Source: Paraconiothyrium sp. Pb-2020
Taxonomy: Eukaryota; Ascomycota; Dothideomycetes; Pleosporales; Didymosphaeriaceae
Assembly (NCBI GenBank): GCA_022419385.1
Contig: JAJUBI010000003.1
Coordinates: forward strand, 806,001-870,000
Direction of reading: 5' to 3'
Length of the DNA: 64,000 nt
Shown here: in pieces, positions 33,298 to 44,400 of the stretch
Layout of the letters: each line of letters begins with the position of its first letter
Numbering within the stretch: the first letter of the stretch is position 1
Position numbers and translations under genes: made by a program
Notes under the pieces: generated by a model
What the model was told of the DNA's origin: nothing
Seen by the model: the letters and a program-made list of their open reading frames with translations, nothing else
Databases searched by the model: none

Positions 33298-33873
33298 GAT
33301 TTGATTTTGCGGGGAAGTAAGCGTCCTTCAACAGTAAGGCAGATGCGCGGATTGCGTGATTGAAGCCTCACGTCACTTGGTTAGGAAATTGGGTATGAGA
33401 AGAGGTACGGCATGTGACGACTCCCGAGTATGCCGAGGTGTAGACGCAGACGTACTCCCACGGGTATTCTAGTAATCAGGTGAGGCAAGCTATACAGTAA
33501 CTACCGCTTCCACCAATTATTATTGCGTTTCTATTGAGATGGGCGTCGAAAGTGTTGCGGGTTGCTCCACGAGGTGCTCTGTTGACGTTGGCGGTTAGTG
33601 TAGGCTTGGCGACCTCGGCTGTGGAAGCTAGCGAGATGCTGCTCCTCCGCATCATCACTAATCATGCAACCTACATCTCGCGTGGTGATGCGGGTCTACC
33701 TCACCCGGAACCGGGGTGTATATTATACTAAGGGCTGCACATCATGCGCAAGTCCGTAGGGACCATTCTCGAGCGGAACCCAGTCGTCGAATAGGTGACT
33801 TTATTCTTCACAACACAACACGGTAAGACGGGAGCTCTATACTACTTACAGGAAGTATTAGCGCTCGTCAATA
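33298..33873. promoter_or_regulatory. Shared upstream region of kappa GST and HSDL2-like SDR
   Basis: 576 bp between divergent start codons of two oxidoreductase-type genes. No motif I can name with confidence. Confidence 0.4.
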
Positions 33874-34857
33874 ATGTCGAGATCGGGAAAAAAGGTAGCA
33901 CTCGTTGTAGGCGCTTCTCGGGGCATAGGAAGACAGGTTGCCGTCGATCTGGCGAAGAACGGGTATGCTGGTGAGTACCACGTTATCTACAAGCTTCTAA
34001 GAGACCTGGCTAACCTGCACGCAGTCGTTGTTGCTGCGAAGAGTACGTCGGATGCCTCGACTGTCACCCCTTTCCCACCTGATCCGAACACCCCGCAGTC
34101 CACTATCAGCACTGTCGCGCGCGAGATTTGGGAAGCCGGCGGAGAGGCGACCGCTGTCGCTGTAGACACCCGCGACTATGTCTCCATCCAGAATTTGCTC
34201 GATGAAACAATCGCAAAGTATGGACATCTCGATGTGTTGGTCTACAATTCAGGTGCCATCTGGTGGGCAAGCGTTGAGAACACGCCTATGAAGCGCTTTC
34301 AGCTCATGCAACGTGTCAACGTGGAGGGTCTGTACGGCACAGTCCAAGCTTCCCTCCCGCATTTCAGAGCGAACGGGTGGAAGGGCCGCATCATCGTTGT
34401 CAGCCCGCCCATTTACTCTCGCTTCTTCAGAGGCAAAACAGCGTATGCAATGGGCAAAGTAGGCATGAGTGTGCTCACCAAAGGTCTAGCTATGGACTGG
34501 GAAAGAGAAGGAAAGCGAGACGTGGCTATCACGAGTATCTGGCCCGCAGTGGCAATTCAGAGCGCCGCGACGAAAGAGGCAGAGAAAGAAGGCGCGCATG
34601 ACCTGCGCAAGCCGACCATCTACTCCGCCGCTATCCTTGCAATGCTGGAATCTCCTGCAGCAGAAGTCAACGGGTGTCTAGAACTGGATGAAGACTTCCT
34701 ACGGAAAAAGGGCGTTACTGACTTTGAAGAATTCAATGTTGTTATTGGGTCAAAGCCGCGGCGAATCATGCCGAAATTGCTTCCCGACCTGATGGTCGAT
34801 GAGCAGAATGACGAGGGGAAGAGAATGGATAGTACAAAGTTGCGTGCAAAAATGTAG
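33874..34857 (+). CDS. HSDL2-like short-chain dehydrogenase
   Basis: Two exons, 33874-33970 and 34025-34857; intron of 54 nt (GTGAGT donor, CTAAC branch, GCAG acceptor), no stop and a multiple of three, so the unspliced frame also reads through. Spliced length is 309 aa. Splicing turns NGYAG.. into NGYAVVVAAKSTSD, the expected second strand. Motifs: GASRGIG dinucleotide loop, DTRD after beta-3, NSGAIW in place of NNAG, and a classical active site with Ser in IIVVSPPIYS and YAMGK. The insert TPFPPDPNTPQSTISTVARE before the third strand is typical of HSDL2-type SDRs, which lie in peroxisomes or mitochondria. The C-terminus is Lys/Arg-rich without a clear SKL signal. Confidence 0.87.
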   Translation: MSRSGKKVALVVGASRGIGRQVAVDLAKNGYAGEYHVIYKLLRDLANLHAVVVAAKSTSDASTVTPFPPDPNTPQSTISTVAREIWEAGGEATAVAVDTRDYVSIQNLLDETIAKYGHLDVLVYNSGAIWWASVENTPMKRFQLMQRVNVEGLYGTVQASLPHFRANGWKGRIIVVSPPIYSRFFRGKTAYAMGKVGMSVLTKGLAMDWEREGKRDVAITSIWPAVAIQSAATKEAEKEGAHDLRKPTIYSAAILAMLESPAAEVNGCLELDEDFLRKKGVTDFEEFNVVIGSKPRRIMPKLLPDLMVDEQNDEGKRMDSTKLRAKM

Positions 34858-35439
34858 TGGTCTGAGCTCCGGGACTAGTGGTTGACACATGGCGGCCTCC
34901 CGCTCCCGCTGCACGACGAATCCCCCTTGCAGGGAGATAGCGACAACCATATCGCAAAAGACATCATCGTGATTCAGTGCGATGATATATTGACTCAGGT
35001 AAGTCGTTCTCAATCAGAGGGCTATTAATGGTTAGTTGTAGAGAAATTTACGATTCCATATTGAATTCCCCATTCTTTGGTTAGCCTGCACTCCTGGCCC
35101 GATATGCAGGCATTCAGGTTACAATTCATCGGTGAACACTGCAGACTTGGCAACAGTCCATCTTCGCACATTCCATCACGTCCAGCACACATTCAGCCTT
35201 TCAGCCGCGTCGACGCGCACTCTGTGCCATGGAGAGGAATCTTGCTATCCAGTCTAACCATGTTCCATCCGTGAACCTCCCTTCACAGTCGCCGCTGCCA
35301 TTCGGCATACGCTCTTGCAAGCGTCAGTCGCTCATTCACATCACTTTGTACACTCATTTGAAACGGACGTATTCGTTTTGAAGCACTCGTTCTTGTCATT
35401 TTTCTCCGCAGAGGGCGCGCTGCGTCCATCTTTCGCGTC
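34858..35439. promoter_or_regulatory. Upstream region of the giant repeat gene
   Basis: 582 bp between the SDR stop and the giant gene's ATG on the same strand. It must hold the giant gene's promoter and 5' UTR. No supported gene; a short untranslated intron cannot be excluded. Confidence 0.45.
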
Positions 35440-38400
35440 ATGTTTCATCCTCAGATACTGTCCAAGCAACGTGCGTGGAACAGTTGTCTCAGGTATACCC
35501 TTGTCTGGATATTTTTTGTCAGTGGAGTAATTGCACGACCACAAGGACTACTAGGAGGCCTCGTCGGTGGTCTTACCGGTACAACTCCTACTTTGACCTG
35601 CACTGACGGCAATGGCGCAACTTACACGAACGGCTCCACCATTGTCGACCAGGGCCACCTCTATCAGGTCATCTGCAATACGAATATCCTCCAAACATCC
35701 CTTCTTACCAGTGTTACGCCCAGCCTGTCTGTATGCCTCGATACATGTGTCAGTAACCCCTATTGCGCTGGCGCTACATATGACAGGACCACAAACTCTT
35801 GTCAGTTGAAGGGAGTTACCGGCGTGGTCGGCAACCTGGTGGGCGGTTTGGGCACTACGCTCGGAGCGACACTCGGGGTAACCAACGGACTCATTGCTTT
35901 GGTACCCATCGGCGTGGTGAGCAGTTTGTTACCAAGCTCATCGTCGACAAGGGCACCTACGCTTGTTACCCCTGTGTCTCTGGTTTCGAGTACTCTTTCT
36001 CGAGCTTCGTCCGCCGTCGCGGCATCAGTGCCATCCTCTGCGGGCGGAATAAATGTTGCCTTCAACGTCGGTCTCAGCCTCTCGGCCGGACCATCGTCCA
36101 TCCTGGGCGCACTGCTGGGTCCTGCGCCAAGTCTGACATCACCAGGAGCGTCTGCTGGCAGTGCTTCGTCTTTGGCTCCCGTCTCATCAGCTGGAGTCCC
36201 TGGGAGTCTACTCTCGGCCGTCGCAAGCGCACTTGCACAGACACCTGCGATCGTGGTTCCTCCTATTGCATCGATACTGGCCCCTGCGAGCAGTTTGAAC
36301 ATCGCTGCGGTAAGCATTGCGCTGAATCCAGTCAATGCTGCAGTTTCGAGCATCCTCGCTTTGCCTAATGGACTGAGTTCGTCGGTCAGGCTTTCGACGC
36401 CTGCAGTACAATCGGTCTCCGTACCTACAGTCGTACCGGCCAGTGGCGTCCAGAATGTGCTCGGGGGCTTACTTCCTCTCAATCCTCTCGGCGGCGTTGT
36501 GTCTGCTGTAGTTGGAGGCGTGTCCAGCTTGTTGGCAGTTGCGACACCTTCGCCGAGTGCACCCTTGGCACCGAGCGTCGCCAGTGTCCAAAACCCTCTC
36601 AACCCAGTCGGCGGCCTTGTCTCTGGTGTAGTCGCGGGCCTGACTAGCGGACTGGCCGCGGCGATACCTTCATCGAGCACCCCCGCGCCGGTGTCCATCC
36701 CGGCTATTAGCGTTCAAAACCCTCTCAATCCTCTCGGTGGCTTGCTATCTGGTGTTGTTGGGGGAGCGAACAGCATATTAGCTGTCCCGTCAGTTGCGGT
36801 GAGCACACCCACGCTGGCTGCCATTCCGGCTATTAGCAGCGTTCAAAACCCTCTCAATCCTCTCGGTGGCCTCGTATCTGGTGTTGTTGGAGGAGTGAAC
36901 AGCATATTAGCGGTACCGTCGGTTGCAGTGAACATTCCCTCGCTTTCTGTAGGCGTGGCGATCAGCGTTCCAAACCCCCTTGGAGGGATCTCGAGCGTGG
37001 CAGGTGGACTTGCAAACACGCCCATAGTTCCCACACCTTCCATTCTTCCGGCTTCAGCTTCCATTCCGGCGATAAGCAGCGCCGCTCAGGGTCTGGTCGG
37101 TGGCTTGGTTTCAAACGTACTGGGAGGATTAGGTGGTATCCTTGCCATCCCGACATCCTCGGTGAACGTCCCCGCGGTTTCTGTAGGCCTGGCGGTCGGC
37201 GTTCCAAATCTGCTTGGAGGGGTCTCGAGTGTGGCAGGCGGCCTTGGAAATACACCCGCAATTCCTACGCCTTCCATTTTGCCGGCTTCAGCGTCCATTC
37301 CAGCAATAAGCAGCGCTCAAGGTCTTGTCGGTGGCTTGGTTTCAAACGTCCTCGGAGGATTAGGCGGTCTTCTTCCGGTCCCGACGCCTTCCACAATTGC
37401 TCCTGTCGCCGCCTCAATTGCCCCTGTGAACAATGCTCTCGGGGGCCTGGTGTCGAATGTGGTTGGAGGAGTGGGGAGTATTCTCGCTGTTCCTGCAGTC
37501 TCGTTGGGTCTGTCAGTTGGTCTTCCCACGATATCGATACCTACTCCAGCGATACCTAGTGCTGCTGTCCCTAGCGTTTCGCTGCCTAACCTTTCAGTTC
37601 CTGGAATTGCAATACCCTCTCTTGTGGTACCAAGCGCTTCGATTCCTGTTGTTGCGATACCCAATCTCCCAATACCTGCAATCTCAGTACCCGCTGCTTC
37701 GATACCTGGTGTATCGATTCCTATTGTATCGATTCCTGCCGTTTCTGTCCCTGGAGTCAATCTCCCTATTCCCAGCGTGTCGGTTCCTGCCGTGTCGGTT
37801 CCTGGCGTATCGATCCCTGGTATTTCGATTCCAGCCGTCTCGATCCCAGAAGCTTCAATACCGGCAGTCTCTATCCCAGCTGTTTCTATACCAAATCTTT
37901 CGATCTCTGCACCTGCCGCGCCGTCGATTTCAAACCCGGCATTGAGCAGTGTGCAGAATCCGCAGAATCTACTCGGTGGTCTAGTTCCAGGTATAATAGG
38001 AGGCTTAGCCAGTATCCTTCAGGTGCCTTCGGTGTCGGTGGGCGTTTCACTCGGTCTTCCAGGTGCATCGATACCTGTGGTTGCTTTGCCCTCAATTGGG
38101 GTCGCGGTGCCTTCGGTTGCAATACCTTCAATTGGGGTCGCAGTGCCTTCAATACCAATCGCAGTACCAGCTATCTCTATCGCCTTGCCTTCGATTGCGG
38201 TAGCGGCGCCGTCACTGGCGGTTTCGGTAGCAATCCCTTCGTTGGCAATTCCTTCGGTAGCAATCCCTTCGTTGGCAATTCCTTCGGTAGCAATTCCTTC
38301 GTTGGCAATTCCTTCAGTTGCGGTTCCTTCGCTACCTTCTATCGTAGTACCGTCGATAGGTCTACCTTCATTAGCAGTGCCCCAGATCTCGGTCGCGATC

Positions 38401-41400
38401 CCTCCAATCTCGGTCGCGTTGCCTTCGATTTCGGTCCAGGTGCCTTCGCTGCCATTGGCTGTTGCACCTTCAGCGGCTGCTTTGTCTTCGGTTCCTGCAA
38501 TCAGCAGTCCTCAAAACCCGCTTGGTGGTATTGTCGGCGGTTTAGTGGGAGGCCTAGCGAGCATCCTTGCGGTGCCATCTGTAGCACCGCTTTCGGTACC
38601 GTCAGTTGCCGTTCCTACGATTCCGGTCGCAGTGCCCATATTACCTTCAGTTGTTGTGCCTTCGATTCCTGCGATCAGTAGTCCTCAGAACCCACTTGGT
38701 GGTCTTGTATCAGGCCTAGCAGGAGGCCTGGGAAGCATTCTTGCCGCACCGTCGGCAGCTTCATTGGGCGTCTCCTTGGTTCTCCCTGCAATCCCAGTGC
38801 CTACGCCTCCTGTTGGAGTTTCTCCTGCTCTCGGCAGTGTACAAAATCCTCTCGGTGGCATTGCATCCGGGTTGGTAGGTGGTGTGCAGAGCATTCTGGC
38901 CGTGCCATCCATTCCCTCGATTGGTGCTCCGTCGATTCTGCCAGTTCTATCAGTGGATACGCCTCCAGTTGTTCTGTCTGCTGCTATCCCTGGGGCAACT
39001 TCTATCCAAAATCCGCTCAATGTTGTCCCTGGCGTAGTAGGAGGATTGGGCAGTCTATTAGCTGTCCCGAGTAGTATACCGCCCTTGGCCCCCGGCGTAG
39101 CATCTGCGCTGGATAATGCCGTGGGTAGCCTCTTGGTCCAGCAGAGTCTGCAATCTGTCGCATCAGCACCAGCGCCCATTAATGGCCAAGGACTTTTACC
39201 GGCTTTGGGCGGTGTTCTGGGAAGCTTGCTCGGACCTCCCGTCTCCACCTCTGCGACTGGTTCCGCACCTCTGATAACGCCATCGCCCACTGATCTCTCT
39301 GCCCAAATTCAGCTGGACCAATTGCTGTCATATCTGTCATTCGACTTGGGCATTTATTTTCCACGCGATCAGATGGCATCTATGTTGGGTCTTGCACCAG
39401 TACCAGCGACGACAATCCCGTCGAGCTTCATTGCAATTGCACCGACACCTACAGGTCAAGGAATCATACCAGGCCTACTAAGTGCTGTAGGCCTTGGGCC
39501 AAATGCTGCTATTCCCTCATTGTTGTCAATACCGATCCTGGCTCCGCAGACTGCACCTTCGTCGGGGGTAGGACCACCAACGAGCAGTGTGGGTGGAGGC
39601 GTGTTGAACGGACTTTTATCTGTGATTGGAATTGGGCTTCCATCGACGCCAGCCCCTCAACTGCCTTCTATATCACCCGTAGTGCCCCCTGTCACCGTAA
39701 GCTCCTTGCCGCAAAATCTGGCGTTGCCTCCGCTTCAACCAAGCGTTACTATTCCAAATGCTCCAAACCTCGTCGCAGGCCTGCTTTCGAACCTTCTCAA
39801 TGTCCCTACGCCGACAGCTGTACCGAATAGCATCCTATCCGCGAATCCGTTGGGACTTCCAAGTCTGCAATTGCCAAACCTAGCTCTGCCTAGTATCCCT
39901 CCGCTGAACGTCGCTGTTTCACTGCAGCTCCCCGCTGTCAGCGTTCCAAGTTTAGCTTTGCCTACTACGCCATTAGTGAATGTCGGGCTTCCGTCATTAC
40001 AACTCCCATCTGAAAGCATTCTGAATCTGGCTCTTCCTACACCGCCGTTGATCAACGTTGGGCTTTCACTCCAGGTTCCGTCTATTGGCGTTCCGAGCCT
40101 CGCTTTGCCTACCACCCCAATCCTTAATGTTGGGCTTCCATCGCTTCAATTACCATCCGTGGGCATCCCAAGCCTAGTATTGCCCACCGTCAATATCCAG
40201 ACATCAATTAATGTCCAAATACCTTCGCTCCAACTTCCGTCCATAGGAGTTCCGAGCCTGGCTTTACCTAGTACACCATTGATCAATGTTCAGCTACCAT
40301 CCTTGAATGCCCTTAGCGTGGCGCTGCCTACTACACCAATAATAAATGTTCAGCTTCCGTCAGTGGGAGTTCCTAGCCTGGCGTTACCGAGCACGCCGCT
40401 TATCCAGCTTCCCTCACAACTTGCATCTGCAGGTGTTCCAAACCAAGCTTCACCTACTGGACCGCTCATCAACGTCCAGATTCCTTCCATAGTTGTTCCC
40501 GGCCTTGGATTGCCAAGTCTACTGCCTATACAACTTTCTGCATTGCAGTTCCCTTCTCTGGCCGTTCCAATACCAGCTCTGCCGACTACACCGCTCATTC
40601 AAGTGCCTTCTGTGGGTGTCCCAAGTCTAGCTTTGCCAACCTCGCTACTCGCACAGCTTCCGTCGCTGCAACTTCCTTCTATTGTCGTGCCAAGCTTGGC
40701 CTTGCCAACTGCGCCGATCATCCAAGTCCCGTCGCTACAAATTCCTTCTGCAGAGATCCCAAGCCCGGGATTACCGACTACACCGCTTATCCAGCCCCTC
40801 TCACTTCAAATACCTTCCGTAGGGGTTCCGAGTCTGGCTTTACCAACAACGCCGCTTCTTGGGCTGCAGACACCCTCGCTCGTTAGCCCAGCTGTTCCTT
40901 TGCCAACTACGCCGCTTGTTGGAATCCAGCCTCCATTGCTCAACCTCCCAAATTTGGGACTGCCGGCTATCTCACTCCAACTTCCGTCGCTAGCGATACC
41001 TGCGTTGTCCGTCCCTGTACTAAATGTCCCTTCCTTTAATCCCGCGTCGTCTTCTGCAAATTCACCAGCCGCGTCACCAAACCCCACCAACAACGCTCTG
41101 GATCTGCTGGGTGGTCTATCTCCCCCTCTTGGTGGTTTGTTATCGGATCTAGGACTTGGTGCCGTTCCAACTACACGTTCAACCGTACCACAAGCGGCAC
41201 CCTCTGTTCCAAATATTGTGGGCGGAATTATTGGTGGATTGGTGTCGGGTTTGAACATCCCCAGTTCTCTGCCATCGCCTGTGTCCGGGCCCGCGCAACC
41301 CAGTGATATCCTTGGCGTGTTATCTGCGATAGGGCTCCCTGGTGCTCTCCCTATCTCTGCGGTTGCCCTTGTAGGGCCAAGTGCTTCACCACCGAATCTC

Positions 41401-44400
41401 GTGGGAGGAGCAGTTGGTGGTCTGGTGTCAAACCTTCTTTCGCCATTGACGAATCTTGCAGCGCCTCTTCCAACGATTCCTATACCGAGTGCCGGAGTCA
41501 ACAGCCTGCTATCTGGTATAGGGACCCCGAACTCACTGGCTCTGCCTGCAATCTCGCTTCAGACTCTTCCAGTCCCACCCAGCGCACCAGACGTCTTAGG
41601 TGGACTACTCTCAGGATTGGTTGGTGTGGTACCTAGCGTTCCGAATGGTGCTGGCGGACTTGCTTCTGCGACTGTAAGGCCTGTTACTTTGCCGCTCCCG
41701 AACGTACCTGGGTTAGTCTCCACGGTGCCGGTGCCGAATGTCGTGGAAGGCGTCGTTGGTGGATTGCTTTCCGGCGTCGTGAATCCGATCGTTAATCCAC
41801 TGACGAACGTACCTGCCATACTACCTACCATAGCTCAACCAAACGTTGTGGAAAGTGCGGTCGGTGGAGTGCTTTCCGGCGTACTGAATCCGGTTGTCTC
41901 GCCTTTGACCAACGTTCCAGGAGTACTTCCCACGGTGCCGGTCTCGAACGTGGTGGGCAACATTGTCAGCAACGTCATTTTTGATCTGCAGAATCCGGCT
42001 ATCCCATCTTTTATAAATTCCAACGTGCCAAATCTACTCCCCACGGCAGTACCATCTAATCCCGCCGGAAATATAGTTGGTGGCCTCTTCAGCGGCCTCA
42101 TTTCTGGGCTGGAAAATCCGGTCATCCCTTCTATTGCAGCTCCCAGCGCGAATGCGCTTTCCTCTGCGTTACCATCATTTGCTGCCGGAAATCCTGTCGG
42201 CAGCCTCGTCAGTGGCTTGCTCTCTGGCCTGAATAACCCGATTATCCCTTCTGTCGCAATACCGTCTGTGCCAGTTTTGCTGCCCACGGGCTTGCCGTCT
42301 ATTTCTGTTGCAAACTTACCCGGAGGCATTCTCTCCGGTCTGCTCGGTCAATCCCTGATCAATGTGCCAATCCGTCCGCCATCGACTTCACTGCCCAATC
42401 TGGTCGAGAGCGTAGTAGGTGGCATTCTCCCTGGGCCGAACGCTCCGTCAAATCTTCCCTTGGGCTCGGAACCGCTGGTACCAAGACCTACAGCTACCAA
42501 CCCAGACGTTGTTGCAAACATATTGAGCGGTCTATTACCTGCGTCAGGGATCCCGAGTGCACCTCCGGCTGTCGCGCAACCTAATTTAATTCAAGACGTG
42601 CTCTCAAACCTAGCAGGACTAGCATCTAATGGACCGACGCCAGTCACCGCAGCGAGACCGCCACTGACACCGCCAGCTCTGAATCCAATAGAAAGTTTGC
42701 TTTCTGGTTTGGCAAATGGTGTTCCGTTGCCAACGTCTGCTCCCTCTGATATTGTTGCCGACCTACTATCAGGATTGGGCGGGCTTGCACCTGGACTTGC
42801 AGTGCCAACGTCCCTCCCACCAAATATTATCAACGGCGTGCTCTCAGAGTTAGCGGCGAATCTACCAACATCTGCTCCGCCTGGTGTTATTGCCAGTGTG
42901 CTATCGGGATTGGGTGAGATCGGATCGGCCATTAACTCAACAACGCCACTTCCACCAAACGGTGTTGAGAACTTGTTATCGAACATCGCAGGGGTCTTAC
43001 CTACATCTGTGCCACCAGCTGTAGTCAATAGTATACTTTCAGGGATAGGCAACCTCGGTCCTGGCATTGTACTTCCGACTCCACTTCCTTCCAATGTCAT
43101 CGAAAACCTGCTCTCTGGCGTAGCAGCGGGTTTGCCAACACCTGTTCCTGCAACTGTACTCAATGGTATCTTGTCAGAACTAGGTGGTAATCTCGGATCT
43201 AGCGTTGTGCTTCCGACTCCGCTGCCATCCAACGTCGAAAATCTGCTCTCTGGCATAGTAGCTGGAATTCCAGCATCTATTCCCCCTATTTTGCTCAACA
43301 ACATCTTGTCAGGCTTTGGTAACCTTGGATCCGGTATTGCGCTCCCAACGTCGTTGCCACCTAACGTTGAGAATCTGCTCTCTGGAGTAGTAGCGGGCCT
43401 TCCAACACCTGTTCCTCCTGCTTTGCTCAACAGCATCTTGTCAGACGTTGGTAACCTTGGATCCGGCCTTGTGCTCCCGACTCCACTGCCTTCTGTAGGG
43501 AACGCCATTCCAAGTGAAATTCTACCAAATGCTGTAGACAGCCTCCTGAACGGCTTGGCCTCGAATCTGGCTCCAGGAGTGATATTATCCGACTTAGCTT
43601 CCAATCTTGGCCTTGGCCAACAAAGTCAGCTGCCTCAGGTCATATCTGGGAACGCGCCTTTAGTGACGCCCTCTGTTGGTCCCGGAAACCTCATCGGAGG
43701 CTTACTATCAGGTCTAGTTCTTCCTGCAGCCACCGCACTACCCAATGGTATTCTCAGTCAAGTTCCAGGAGCTCTTCCTCCATCTATCCTACCCGGAGTC
43801 ATAGGGGGACTACTCTCGGGCCTTGCAACGGAAGGGGGCTTACCAACCCCCGTCTCTGCTGGTGTGCTCCCTGGTGTCACCAACGCTGGCCTTCCTGGGG
43901 AACTTGTGGGTGGACTACTACCTGGAGAGCAACTTTCCTTGCCTTTACCTCTTACTGAGGCCGTTTCGTTGCCATCGATCCCCAGTGTCGGACCTGTAAT
44001 ACCTGGCCTTGTATCCAACTTGCTTGGGGGCTTGCCAACGCCGACTCAGCTGGGTCCATTACCTAGTCCCTCGAACCTTGGCATCATTGAAAATTTGGTG
44101 AGCGGCATATTATCTGGCTTGAACTTCCCATCAGGTGTCTCTCTTCCCACGGCTATCTCATTACAGCAATTGAACGCCATCCCTTCTGCAGAGGCCAGCT
44201 TGCTACCTGGACTGCTATCCACTCTATTGGCGGGCATCCCCTCGCAAATTCCAGCTAACGGTCCAAGCTCTAGCCTAGTTCAGGAACTCTTGAACGGATT
44301 GCTTTCTAATGCCGCATTGAGCTCTCCTTCAGAACCCACAGGCACAGCTGCTTTTGCTAGCGCAGGTAATCCAAGCGTTGTGGGCAATCTTATTGGCGGC

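Noticed and set aside
25837..34857. A secondary-metabolite cluster suggested by two SDRs, a GST and a Myb-like regulator
   Set aside because: No backbone enzyme (polyketide synthase, peptide synthetase, terpene cyclase) is present, and housekeeping genes such as the Ap4A phosphorylase lie between them.
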